NCBI GenBank assembly: GCA_028767165.1
Contig: JARACJ010000003.1
Location: 1-64,000 of the forward strand
Direction of reading: 5' to 3'
Source of the DNA: Proteobacteria bacterium DTSAM18
Lineage (GTDB): Bacteria > Myxococcota_A > UBA796 > GCA-2862545
Length of the DNA: 64,000 nucleotides
Notes under the pieces: model-generated
What the model saw: only the letters and a program-made list of their open reading frames with translations
Told to the model about the DNA's origin: nothing
Database searches by the model: none
In this document: positions 35,711 through 44,494 of the stretch, piece by piece
Layout of the letters: every line of letters starts with the position of its first letter
Position numbering within the stretch: the first letter of the stretch is position 1
Position numbers and translations under genes: made by a program

Positions 35711-36634
35711 TCACTGTGCCTGGCCGGGGGCGTCTGCCTGGCCGGGGGGCTTCTCGGTGGGGGCGGTCTTGTCGCCGTCGAGCTCTGCCATCTCGTCGAC
35801 GGCCTCCTCGACCTCGTCGATCATGGCATCGGCCTCGGTGAGGTCGGCATCGACCGGAAGGCGCTTGTTGGACTCGGGGAGGGCCTCGTCACACAGCACG
35901 ACGTACCAGCCGTTGAGCAGACGCTCGTTCTCGTCGAGCCACTGGGCCTCGGCGGGCATGTCGGCGGTCTTGCCCTTGCGGACGTAGGGCACGGCCTGAC
36001 CGGACTCGACGCAGGCGGCGAACTGGTCGCGGATGTTGGCGAGGGATGCGTCGACGGCCGTACGGCACTTCTCGAGCTTCTTGCGGTTGCCCTTGTCGCA
36101 GATCTCCAGCTGGGCATCGCCCTGGAAGGCCTGCCACTGCTTCTGCTGCACGCTGCGGACGGCACGCTCGGTGGCGGCGACCTGCACCTGCAGCTCCTCC
36201 TGGGTGGCGAGGAGCTCGGCGACGAGCTGGGCCTTCTCCTCTTCTGCGGCGGTCAGGCTGTTCTTGAGCTTGCGCAGCTCGCTGCGTGCGAGATCGAGAC
36301 GGGCGCGGTCGTCCTCGGACTTGATCGACTGCTGGGCGAGTGCCTCTTCGAGGTCGATGATCTCCTGCTCCTTGGAGAGGACCTGAGCAGAGAGGTTGTC
36401 GACGCGCATCTGGGCCTCTTCGAGACCACTGGTGGCATTCTGGATGAACGGCTGGCAGGCCTTCTCGAGTTCGTCGTCGGTGTAGTCGCGGGCGACTTCG
36501 ATGACGGGACGCTCCTCGAGCTTGTCACCCTGGATCTTCCAGGCGGCGGCGCCGCCCATCGCCGCACCGATGAGGGTGCTGGCGAAGGTGATCATCATGG
36601 GGAAAGCGAGTGGCGTCTTCGGGTTGGTTTCCAT
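35711..36634 (-). CDS. Membrane-anchored long coiled-coil protein, unknown function
   Basis: A 307-residue protein with one N-terminal membrane segment (FPMMITFASTLIGAAMGGAAAW), then about 120 residues of near-continuous heptads (roughly 70-175). A small C-terminal region with four cysteines and an acidic/Pro-rich tail follow. Topology with a short cytoplasmic N-terminus suggests a periplasmic or envelope-spanning coiled coil. It may share a transcript with the HELCH gene 64 bp upstream. No family is recognised. Confidence 0.72.
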   Translation of the reverse strand: METNPKTPLAFPMMITFASTLIGAAMGGAAAWKIQGDKLEERPVIEVARDYTDDELEKACQPFIQNATSGLEEAQMRVDNLSAQVLSKEQEIIDLEEALAQQSIKSEDDRARLDLARSELRKLKNSLTAAEEEKAQLVAELLATQEELQVQVAATERAVRSVQQKQWQAFQGDAQLEICDKGNRKKLEKCRTAVDASLANIRDQFAACVESGQAVPYVRKGKTADMPAEAQWLDENERLLNGWYVVLCDEALPESNKRLPVDADLTEADAMIDEVEEAVDEMAELDGDKTAPTEKPPGQADAPGQAQ

Positions 36635-36698
36635 GAGCTTCCTCTGGCAGTTGCGCGCTCACCTTACCATCGAATCCGCCAACCACAAGTCGCCGGCG

Positions 36699-38477
36699 TC
36701 AGCTCAGCTCGACCGTGCGGGCCGGCTGGATGACACCATGATCTTCCAGGGCCTGCTGCTCCTCCTCGGTGCAGTTCAGAAGCCCACCCTCACCGAGGGA
36801 GCGAAGAGATTCTGCCAGTTCGGGATCGATTTCCAACAGCAGGGAATCTCCGTCGGCGAGCCGTCCGAGGACGAAGGCGCAGGCTTCGGCGGGTAGATCA
36901 GAGCCGTCGACGCTGTACAGCTCGAGCTCTCCGTCGTCGTCCTCCTCGAGCTCCATGGCGCCCGTCTCGACGGCCTCGGCCAGTTCGAGGGCGCTGTCGT
37001 CGAAGATGGCCACCACCACGCCGGGGGTGAGCTGCACTTCGCTGCCGAGGGCGGGGCCGGGCGTGGGCAGGAAGGGACGAGCAGGCAGGGTGCCGGCGAT
37101 GGCCTCCCAGGCGACCACGGTGGCGAACCGCGGACCGTGGCTCCCGGTGACCCAGTCGGCCCAGCGACGGATGAGCGGACGGCGGACGAAGGGATCGTCG
37201 TGGGCGAACTGGTCGACCACGTCCTCGAGATCGTCGCCGAGGAGGGGAACCGACAGGGGAGCGATGGTCTCGAGGCCGTCGGTGAGGGGGGCCCAGCCGG
37301 AGTCGAGGCCCGGGACGGGGCCGTCGTAGCCCAGGGCGAGCAGCTCGTGGGGAGGGCGGAGGGCCGGCTGTTCGGCCGACAGGTCCCACAGGGTGGTGAG
37401 GACCTCGTTCCAGCGGGACTCGAGGCTCTCCTCGATGGTGGGCGACCAGGGCTGGCTGGTGAGCGGGATGATGCCTGCCAGCTGATCGATCATCGCCTCC
37501 AACGGCTGGCGGAGTGCGGGGGTGTGGAGGGTCTCGACGCTCAGGCGCCAGCCGAGATCCTGCAGCATCCACCGCCAACGGCCCTGCCGGGGGCCGGGCG
37601 CCTGGGGCGTGAGGGGAGCGCCGGTGAGCATCGCCGCGACGACGTCGTGGACGCGGGCCTCGAGGTCGTCGAGGGTGGGTTGGACGAAGCCGCCGGGAAG
37701 GAAGAAGTCCTCGGCGAAGCGGGCGAAGAGCGGCGAGGAGAGCCGCGGCCCGTGGGAGCGGGCGTAGGCGTCGCCGTCGGAGGCCAGGTTGATCGTGGCC
37801 CACCGGTGGGGGATCTGCCGGCCGAGGCGGCGGGACCGGGCGATGGCCGCGAGCTCACGGTCGAGGAAGTTCAGGCCTTCGGTGATGCGTTCGGACGCGC
37901 GCGCATCCTCGACCCGGGCCCGCTGGATGGCCTCGCAGTCCTGGCAGTGCACCTTGAACAGGGCGCCGTCGCCCTGATGCAGGGGGCAGCGCTGCACGAA
38001 GACCTCGTCGAAGAAGTACCACAGCGCCACGGGCACCATCTCCGCCAGGCGGGCGGCGGTGGCGTGGAAGAAGTGGGTGGCCCTTGGGTTCCAGGCACAC
38101 CCCACGAGGGCGTGACACAGCTCGTGGCTGGCCCACTTGGCCCGGTGGTGCGGGTGGTAGGAGCCGATGGGGAGGTCGTGGCGGAACGACTGGTACTTGG
38201 GCTCCGGCAGGACGCCGTCGGCCCACTGCGGCGGCTCGGCGAGCTCGGGCTCGGCCTCGGGCACCCAGGCCTCCGGCAGGGGCTGGATGGCCCGACGCTC
38301 GAAGTGGAAGTGGTGGTGCCCGCTCTGTGCTGACAGCTCGGCGACACGGCTGGCCGCAGGCGAGCGGCGGTACTCCCTGGGATCCACGGTGTCGGGGGTG
38401 GGGAAGTCCGTGTCCCGCGCGAGCGCAACGGCGCGGTTCTGCAGGTAGGACAGGACGTGGTCGGCGGTGGGCAGCAT
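36699..38477 (-). CDS. Large HExxH protein (putative zinc-dependent), unknown family
   Basis: A 592-residue protein I cannot place in a family. Near the N-terminus it has HHRAKWASHELCHALVG, so HELCH (118-122) fits the HExxH zinc site, with acidic residues further on (Glu146, Glu158) that could complete a gluzincin. Next come CPLH and HCQDC (164-181), a likely second structural zinc site. The rest is mostly helical, rich in Trp and Pro, with an acidic stretch near residue 530. There is no signal peptide, so it should be cytoplasmic. GGAGG supports the start at 38477. Confidence 0.7.
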   Translation of the reverse strand: MLPTADHVLSYLQNRAVALARDTDFPTPDTVDPREYRRSPAASRVAELSAQSGHHHFHFERRAIQPLPEAWVPEAEPELAEPPQWADGVLPEPKYQSFRHDLPIGSYHPHHRAKWASHELCHALVGCAWNPRATHFFHATAARLAEMVPVALWYFFDEVFVQRCPLHQGDGALFKVHCQDCEAIQRARVEDARASERITEGLNFLDRELAAIARSRRLGRQIPHRWATINLASDGDAYARSHGPRLSSPLFARFAEDFFLPGGFVQPTLDDLEARVHDVVAAMLTGAPLTPQAPGPRQGRWRWMLQDLGWRLSVETLHTPALRQPLEAMIDQLAGIIPLTSQPWSPTIEESLESRWNEVLTTLWDLSAEQPALRPPHELLALGYDGPVPGLDSGWAPLTDGLETIAPLSVPLLGDDLEDVVDQFAHDDPFVRRPLIRRWADWVTGSHGPRFATVVAWEAIAGTLPARPFLPTPGPALGSEVQLTPGVVVAIFDDSALELAEAVETGAMELEEDDDGELELYSVDGSDLPAEACAFVLGRLADGDSLLLEIDPELAESLRSLGEGGLLNCTEEEQQALEDHGVIQPARTVELS

Positions 38478-38563
38478 CGAGCCTCCAGTACACGGACGCT
38501 GTAGTGCGCTGACCGGCCGCGTGCACGGTGCGACCATGCCCTATTCGTGGAAGAGGTGGATCG

Positions 38564-38594
38564 AAAAAGGCCCGACACCTGCCGATGCCGGGCC
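38564..38594 (-). terminator. Terminator after the first MopE-like gene
   Basis: On the minus strand a stem GGCCCGGCA/TGTCGGGCC (with one G-U type mismatch) is followed by TTTTTCG. It lies 22 bp after the stop codon at 38616. A close relative of this hairpin follows the paralogous gene. Confidence 0.8.
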
Positions 38595-38615
38595 ACGAGG
38601 ACACGCTCGTAGGCC

Positions 38616-40730
38616 TCAGGGCGCGTAGCTGCAGGAGCCGTCGTCGATCAGGGCGCTGGCGCTGTAGTTGTCGGCCATGGCGTCGGTGCAGCCGGAGCAG
38701 TCGGGCACGATGAAGGAGGTCGTGTCGAACTGCATGAGGCTGGTGCCCGCATCTCCGCTCCAGGCGGAGACGCCCGTGGCCTGACCATCGCAGGTCGTGA
38801 CCTCGAGGGTCGGCGTGCCATCCTGGCTCGGGTCGCCGGTGCGGTCCCGCAGGGTGAGGTAGCAGCGCAGCCCGGTGGGGACCTCGAACTCGGCCACGCC
38901 GGTGTACTGGGCGTCGGCGGCCCCGAGGTAGATGGCGAATTGGACCCAACCGTCGGAGCTGTCGTCGGCGGGGTCGCCGCCCTCCTCGACGCAGGTCACG
39001 CCGATGGGGGTGTTCCGGACGCTCCCGTTGACGACGCTTCCAGGGTCGGCGTCGGCGGTCCAGGTGACTTCCAGGAGGCCCTCGTTGACCCCACCGGTGC
39101 AGGTGTCGTCGAGGTTGGTGTCGTCGAAGTCATCACAGTCGCCATACGTGGCGGACGCGTGCATGCCCTCGATGCAGCCGAAGACGTTGACGTCGTCGTG
39201 GATGCCGTCGCCGTCGAAGTCGGAGGCCACGCCGATGCCGTCGTCGTCGGCGTCATGGAACCAGCCGGTGAAGTCGTTCAGCTCGGCGTCGGCGTCGTCA
39301 CAGTCGTCGGCGTTGGTCACGTAGACAGAAGCGCTGCCCGGAGACTCGCACTGCAGCGTGGCCCAGGTGGAGCCGGGATCGCCATGGCCGTCGCCGTCGG
39401 CGTCGAGGTACCATGTGGTGCCGTCGTGGAGCACGGGGTCGGTCTCGTCGCAGTCGCCCTCGATGGACGCCCGACCGCTCTGCAGGGCGCAGCTGCTGAA
39501 CTCCGTGCCGTCGGAGACGCCCCAGCCATCGCCGTCGGCGTCGGTGAACCAGGTGCGCGGTCCGTGGGGGTGGGTGGTGCCGACCAGGCCCGGATCGTCG
39601 TCGTCCTTGGAGCCGCTGCAGTCGTTGTCGATGTTGTCGCAGATCTCCTCCGCGTCCGGGTGGATGGAGGCGTTGCGGTCGTTGCAGTCCCCGCTGGCCA
39701 GTGACCACCCATCATCGCCCGCGCAGCTCCACGCGACGATGGTGGCCGTGCCGAAGCCGTCTCCGTCTGCATCCGGGTACCAGGCGAGCAGACCGGTGCT
39801 TCCCGGCTCGTCGTCGTCGCAGTCCCTGTCGTTGTGGATGTAGCCGATGGGCTGCCAGCACTGCTCGGTGGGCCATGGACTCGTGGGATCGCCGGTGCCG
39901 TCGAGGTCCGCGTCGAGCCACCAGCGTGTCTCGGGGTGGCGGGCGGCGTCGGCATCGTCGCAGTCCTGATCGTTGGTGACGTAGCCATCGGGCACTGTGC
40001 AGGAGCTGAGGGTGAGGGAGACGTCGATGGCACCGTACCCGTCGCCGTCGGCATCGAGCCAGGAGGTCTGCCCCCCGACGAGCTTGGGATCGAAGTCGTC
40101 GGTCAGGCCGTCGCAGTCGTTGTCCAGGCCGTCACAGACCTCGTCCGCCCTGGGGTTCACGGACGCGAAGGCGTCGTTGCAGTCACCGGTGCGCTGGGTC
40201 CAGGTGGGATCGGTCGAGCAGCCGGTGCCCGCCTGGACCGAGGAGCCGAAGCCGTCCCCGTCGGCGTCGAAGTACCAGATCGCGTCTTCGGCGATGCCCT
40301 CGTCGACATCCCGATCGCAGTCGTTGTCCAGGCCGTCGCAGGCCTCCGGAGCGCCGGGGAAGGTGTGCCGGTCGTTGTCGTTGCAGTCGGTGGCGGCACC
40401 CGCGTACCCCTGGGGCCGGCGGCATGCCTTCACCGGGCCGGCGCCGCGGAACCCGTGCCCGTCTCCGTCCGCGTCCACGAACCACTCGAGGGCGTCCTCC
40501 GCGTCGTCGTCCACCCGCCGGTTGCAGTCGTTGTCGATGCCATCGCAGATCTCGGGGGCGCCGGGGAAGGTGGAGGCGTCGAGGTCGTCGCAGTCGCTCG
40601 GCTGACCGGCTGGTGCGTTGCGGTAGAAGCCGTCCTGGTCTTCGTCGATGAACGTGCCGGTGCCTGGCAGGGGCAGGGCACATCCGGCGAGCGTGGTGCA
40701 GAGCAGGATTCGAACGGACACAGGTGGCAT
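38616..40730 (-). CDS. MopE-like Asp/Cys-repeat lipoprotein (copy A)
   Basis: A 704-residue lipoprotein (lipobox LAGC) made of repeated metal-binding units of the MopE type: DCDD or DCND, then GAPEICDGIDNDCN, then DADGDG. Such units bind Ca2+ or Cu+ and form rod-like surface proteins. A beta-rich region and a C-terminal CTDAMADNYSASALIDDGSC motif end the chain; the latter is a common end module of secreted proteins. GGGGGGAG precedes the ATG at 40730. It is a tandem paralogue of copy B with the same length and repeat order. The role could be surface structure, metal capture or adhesion. Confidence 0.88.
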   Translation of the reverse strand: MPPVSVRILLCTTLAGCALPLPGTGTFIDEDQDGFYRNAPAGQPSDCDDLDASTFPGAPEICDGIDNDCNRRVDDDAEDALEWFVDADGDGHGFRGAGPVKACRRPQGYAGAATDCNDNDRHTFPGAPEACDGLDNDCDRDVDEGIAEDAIWYFDADGDGFGSSVQAGTGCSTDPTWTQRTGDCNDAFASVNPRADEVCDGLDNDCDGLTDDFDPKLVGGQTSWLDADGDGYGAIDVSLTLSSCTVPDGYVTNDQDCDDADAARHPETRWWLDADLDGTGDPTSPWPTEQCWQPIGYIHNDRDCDDDEPGSTGLLAWYPDADGDGFGTATIVAWSCAGDDGWSLASGDCNDRNASIHPDAEEICDNIDNDCSGSKDDDDPGLVGTTHPHGPRTWFTDADGDGWGVSDGTEFSSCALQSGRASIEGDCDETDPVLHDGTTWYLDADGDGHGDPGSTWATLQCESPGSASVYVTNADDCDDADAELNDFTGWFHDADDDGIGVASDFDGDGIHDDVNVFGCIEGMHASATYGDCDDFDDTNLDDTCTGGVNEGLLEVTWTADADPGSVVNGSVRNTPIGVTCVEEGGDPADDSSDGWVQFAIYLGAADAQYTGVAEFEVPTGLRCYLTLRDRTGDPSQDGTPTLEVTTCDGQATGVSAWSGDAGTSLMQFDTTSFIVPDCSGCTDAMADNYSASALIDDGSCSYAP

Positions 40731-40835
40731 GGCTCCCCCCCGGAGCGAGTGGTGATGCAATAGATTGCGTCACCATTGTCCCGATGGAAGCATGACCCGC
40801 CACAGGATTCCGAGGGAGCGATCCCAAGAACCGAA

Positions 40836-40865
40836 GAGGCCCGACACCTTGCGGTGCCGGGCCTC
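40836..40865 (-). terminator. Terminator after the second MopE-like gene
   Basis: Stem GAGGCCCGACACC/GGTGCCGGGCCTC with a TTGC loop, one mismatch, followed on the minus strand by TTCGG. It shares the GGCCCGACACC arm with the hairpin after copy A, so the terminator seems to have been duplicated with the gene. Confidence 0.75.
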
Positions 40866-40884
40866 TCGTTCGCTGGCGCGATGA

Positions 40885-42999
40885 TCAGGGAGCGTAGGTG
40901 CAGGACCCGTCGTCGATCATGGCGTTGGCGGAGTAGTTGTCGGCGGCGGAGTCGGTGCAGCCGGAGCAGTCGGGCACGATGAAGGAGTTCGTGTCGACCT
41001 GGAAGCCGTTCTCGTCCAGCGGGGAGGTCCAGGCGGAGACGCCGGTGGACTGACCGTCGCAGGTGGTGACGGTGAGGGTGGGGCTGCCGTCGTTGGAGGG
41101 GTCGGCCGCGCGGTTGCGGTCGTTCATCGTGAGGTAGCAGTGCAGGCCGGTGGGAACCTCGAACTCGGAGGTGCCGGTGCTGTTGGCATCGGCGGTGCCG
41201 AGGTCGTCGAGGTAGATCGCGAAGCCTGCAGAGTTGGTGTCGCTGGGGTCCTCGCCGAACTCGACACAGGCGACACCGATGCGGGTGGTCTTGCTGTTGG
41301 CACCGACATCACCATCGGCGTCCCACTCGATCTCGACGAGACCCTCGTTCACCTCGGTGGTGCAGGTGTCGTCGGTGTTGGTGGCGTCGAAGTCGTCGCA
41401 GTCGCCGTAGTCGGCGGAGGCGTTGCTGCCCTCGATGCAGCCGAAGGTGTTGACGTCGTCGTGGACGCCGTCACCGTCGAAGTCGGAGGCCACGCCGATG
41501 CCGTCGTTGTCGGCGTCGTAGTACCAGCCCGTGTAGTCGTTCAGGTCGATGTCGGAGTCGTCGCAGTCGTTGGCGTTGGTGACGTAGACATCGACGGTGT
41601 CGGGGGACTCACACTGCAGGGTGGCGTAGGTGGTGTTGGGATCGCCGTAGCCATCGCCGTCTGCATCCAGGTACCAGGTGGTGCCGTCGTTGAGGCCCGG
41701 GTCGGTCTCATCGCAGTCGCCCTCGAGGGGAGCGCGGCCGTTCTGCGTGTTGCAGTTCTCGTACTCGGTGCCGTCGGACACGCCCCAGCCGTCGCCGTCT
41801 GCATCCGTGTACCAGGTCGGAGGACCGCCGGGCTGGTCGGAGGAGACGAGGTTGGGGTCGAAGTTGTCCTTCGAGCCGTTGCAGTCGTTGTCGATGTTGT
41901 CGCAGATCTCGGGGGCATCCGGGTGGATGGCAGCGTTGCGATCGTTGCAGTCGCCGCTCTCCTGGGACCAGCCGTCTTCGCCGCCGCAGGTGTAGGCCAC
42001 GACGGTGTTGGCACCGTAGCCGTCGCCGTCTGCATCCGGGTACCAGGCGATCAGACCGGAGGAGCCGACCTCGTTGTCGTTGCAGTCTTCGTTGTTGTTG
42101 ATGTAGCCGATGGGCTGCCAGCACTGCTCCGTGGGCCACTCGTTGCCGGCCTCGTTGGAGCCGTAGCCGTCGAGGTCATGATCCAGCCACCAGTTGGTCT
42201 CGGGGTTGATGGCGTCGTCCTCGTCGTTGCAGTCGAGGTCGTTGGGCACGAAGCCCTGGGGGATCTTGCAGGAGGTGACGGTGAAGAAGACGGTGCCGTA
42301 GCCATCGCCGTCGCCGTCCCACCAGGAGGTGTTGCCATCGACCAGGTCGCTGTCGAAGTCGTCTGCCAGGCCGTCGCAGTCGTTGTCGAGGCCGTCGCAC
42401 ACCTCGGGGGCGCGGGGGTTGACGGACTCGAAGGCGTCGTTGCAGTCGCCGGTGCGCTGCGTCCAGGTGGGGTCCGTGGAGCAGCCGGTGCCGGCCTGCA
42501 CGGCGGAACCGAAGCCATCGCCATCGGCGTCGAAGTACCAGATGGCATCCTGGTTGATGCCTTCGTCGATCTCGCGGTCGCAGTCGTTGTCGAGGCCGTC
42601 GCAGGTCTCGGGTGCGCCCGGGAAGATGTTCATGTCGTTGTCGTTGCAGTCGGTGCGGGAGCCGGAGTAGCCCTCGGGACGGCTACATGCGAGCTTGGGC
42701 TCTTCCACGCGGATGCCGTGACCATCGCCATCTGCATCGGGGTACCACTCGAGGGCATCCTCGGCCTTGTCATCCACCCGGTTGTTGCAGTTGTTGTCGA
42801 GGCCGTCGCAGAGCTCTTCGGCCGCCGGGTTGATGGTGGGATCGAGATCGTCGCAGTCGGCGGGCTGGTCGCCCGGGGGGTTCCGGTAGAAGCCGTCCTG
42901 GTCTTCGTCGACGAACTCGGGCGTTTGCTCGAATCCGCAGGCTGCGATGGTGAAGGACAGCGGCAGGAACCACATCAGGTTGCTCGGAAGACGCATCAT
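40885..42999 (-). CDS. MopE-like Asp/Cys-repeat lipoprotein (copy B)
   Basis: A 704-residue lipoprotein (lipobox region TIAAC) with the same order of DCDD, CDGLDNDCD and DADGDG repeats and the same DDGSC ending as copy A, at roughly 70% identity by eye. GAGG lies 9 bp before the first of two adjacent ATG codons (42999, 42996). Its upstream region (43000-43160) is less GC-rich and has TACAAT on the minus strand at 43072-43077, a fair -10 box. The two genes have separate terminators, so they can be expressed independently. Confidence 0.88.
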   Translation of the reverse strand: MMRLPSNLMWFLPLSFTIAACGFEQTPEFVDEDQDGFYRNPPGDQPADCDDLDPTINPAAEELCDGLDNNCNNRVDDKAEDALEWYPDADGDGHGIRVEEPKLACSRPEGYSGSRTDCNDNDMNIFPGAPETCDGLDNDCDREIDEGINQDAIWYFDADGDGFGSAVQAGTGCSTDPTWTQRTGDCNDAFESVNPRAPEVCDGLDNDCDGLADDFDSDLVDGNTSWWDGDGDGYGTVFFTVTSCKIPQGFVPNDLDCNDEDDAINPETNWWLDHDLDGYGSNEAGNEWPTEQCWQPIGYINNNEDCNDNEVGSSGLIAWYPDADGDGYGANTVVAYTCGGEDGWSQESGDCNDRNAAIHPDAPEICDNIDNDCNGSKDNFDPNLVSSDQPGGPPTWYTDADGDGWGVSDGTEYENCNTQNGRAPLEGDCDETDPGLNDGTTWYLDADGDGYGDPNTTYATLQCESPDTVDVYVTNANDCDDSDIDLNDYTGWYYDADNDGIGVASDFDGDGVHDDVNTFGCIEGSNASADYGDCDDFDATNTDDTCTTEVNEGLVEIEWDADGDVGANSKTTRIGVACVEFGEDPSDTNSAGFAIYLDDLGTADANSTGTSEFEVPTGLHCYLTMNDRNRAADPSNDGSPTLTVTTCDGQSTGVSAWTSPLDENGFQVDTNSFIVPDCSGCTDSAADNYSANAMIDDGSCTYAP

Positions 43000-43160
43000 C
43001 TGCGAACGCCTCAGGTGCGGGAGTGGAATGCAGGCAGGGGGACCCCAGGGATGGGATCCACGACAGGGGCGATTGTAGTGTCAGGACCTGTCAGTCGCTA
43101 CTGTTTGTTTGCCGGCTCGCGAAAAAGGCGATTGTGGCGTTGTTTCGACGATGGGGCGGG

Positions 43161-44357
43161 TCAGCGGTGTGACCGCACGATGTCGAGCGCGTGCCCGACG
43201 GCAGCGAGGGCGGCGGAGGCGGTGGAGTCGGCCGCGGGACTGCAGACCATCTGCCCGGTGGCGGCCAGGCTGGCCGCGGGATCGGGCGTGTGGAACAGGG
43301 CCTTCCAGTCATGCCGGAGGCCCTCGCGACCTTCCGGCAGCGCCGCGAGGAACAGGGCGCGGAGGGCCTCGTGCCGGACGAGCTCCTCATAGGTGAGGGC
43401 GTGGGCCGGGCCGAGGGCGAGGGGAGCGCGCAGGGCGTCCGGGAGGGTGAGGCACGCGTCGGACGGCCAGAGGTCTCCCCGGGCATCCAGCGCCAGGGTC
43501 TGGCAGGGCTGGATCGCGAGGTGATGCAGCGCCGGCTGGTCGGGGTGCTGTACCTGGTGACACAGGTGAAAGGGCACACCGGTGGCCTCCGCCACGGCAT
43601 CCAGGGTACTGCGCTGGACGTGCGGGGTGGGCATGGCGTGCCAGTGGGCGGACCAGGAGGTCAGGCCCCAGCTCGGCAGGGCGGTGCGCAGCGAGGCGGG
43701 CAGGCCGTCGGCGTCGAGGTGCAGCTCCATGTGCCGCAGGGTGCTGCCCATGGTGGTCAGCTGGGCGTGGAGTGCCGCCGTGTCGACGCCGGGTGACCAC
43801 CGCACGAAGGCGCTCCACCCGGCTCGACGCAGCTCGGTGAGGTGGTCCGACGACCAGTCGGGTGCTCCGAGCAGCAGGTGCAGCTGCAGGGCCTTGTTCT
43901 CGTACCGGTTCTTCTCCTTGACGAAGGAGGCGAGGAACAGGAGGTCCTCGAGCCGTGAGGGGTCGGCGCCCTCGACCTGCAGGATGCCCTGGCGATGCCC
44001 GGAGCACATCCACAGGGAGATGGCCGCCCGGGCAGGTTGCAGTGGGATGCCCGCGGAGGCGTCGATGACCAGGCGGCAGGGGCCGAGACCGAGGCCCGGA
44101 AGCCGCGCGCGCAGGCCGTGTGCGGTCCACAGGGCGTCGTGGTCGGCGGCGAAGAGCTGCCAGGCCGGCATGGTGGAGTTGGACCACTTGGGTGTGGGGA
44201 GCTCGTCGGCCAGCAGGCGGTCGAGACCATCGGCCGGAAGCACCCAGATGTGGGCACCTTCGTCCGCCACGACGACGTGGTCGCCGCAGTGCTCGAACCG
44301 CAGGGGCGCGAGATGGGTGAGCTGCTTCGGGGGGGCGGACACGGTGAGGCTGGGCAC
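43161..44357 (-). CDS. Radical-SAM-like protein lacking the Fe-S cysteine motif (HxsB-like, tentative)
   Basis: A 398-residue protein. The first 60 residues (LRFEHCGDHVVVADEGAHIW, then a DRLLADELP segment) resemble the N-terminus of HxsB-type peptide-modifying radical SAM enzymes. The middle reads like a TIM barrel (EGADPSRLEDLLFLASFVKE; LHLLLGAPDWSSDHLTELR). The segment QTLALDARGDLWPSDACL resembles a SPASM-type DxxGxxYPCD site. No CxxxCxxC cluster motif is present; cysteines are at 24, 94 and 118. If the homology is right it is a pseudoenzyme. The start is GTG 44357 with AGGAGGAG upstream. No precursor-peptide gene is evident nearby. Confidence 0.4.
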   Translation of the reverse strand: MPSLTVSAPPKQLTHLAPLRFEHCGDHVVVADEGAHIWVLPADGLDRLLADELPTPKWSNSTMPAWQLFAADHDALWTAHGLRARLPGLGLGPCRLVIDASAGIPLQPARAAISLWMCSGHRQGILQVEGADPSRLEDLLFLASFVKEKNRYENKALQLHLLLGAPDWSSDHLTELRRAGWSAFVRWSPGVDTAALHAQLTTMGSTLRHMELHLDADGLPASLRTALPSWGLTSWSAHWHAMPTPHVQRSTLDAVAEATGVPFHLCHQVQHPDQPALHHLAIQPCQTLALDARGDLWPSDACLTLPDALRAPLALGPAHALTYEELVRHEALRALFLAALPEGREGLRHDWKALFHTPDPAASLAATGQMVCSPAADSTASAALAAVGHALDIVRSHR

Positions 44358-44494
44358 GGCTCCTCCTGAAAGAGGCAGAAGGTACCAGCGTGTCGAGGCG
44401 CCGGGCAAGAGTGGGCGCGGGTGGCCGTTGGAGAGGACGGTGGCGTGCCTGTATGGTGGTTCGCGACTGCCTCGCGTACCCGACTGGAGGAACC

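Noticed and set aside
38616-42999. DNA-level tandem repeats as a separate repeat element
   Set aside because: The periodicity comes from protein repeats in the two MopE-like genes, not from an independent element.
43079-43096. TGTCAG-GACC-TGTCAGTC upstream of MopE copy B as a second TetR operator
   Set aside because: It shares a half-site with the palindrome at 56781-56800 but is a direct, not inverted, repeat; the match may be chance.
41140-43392. 750-residue plus-strand open frame opposite MopE-like copy B
   Set aside because: Repetitive VGVGG/VAVAV composition is the reverse reading of the Asp-rich repeats; the minus-strand lipoprotein explains the DNA fully.
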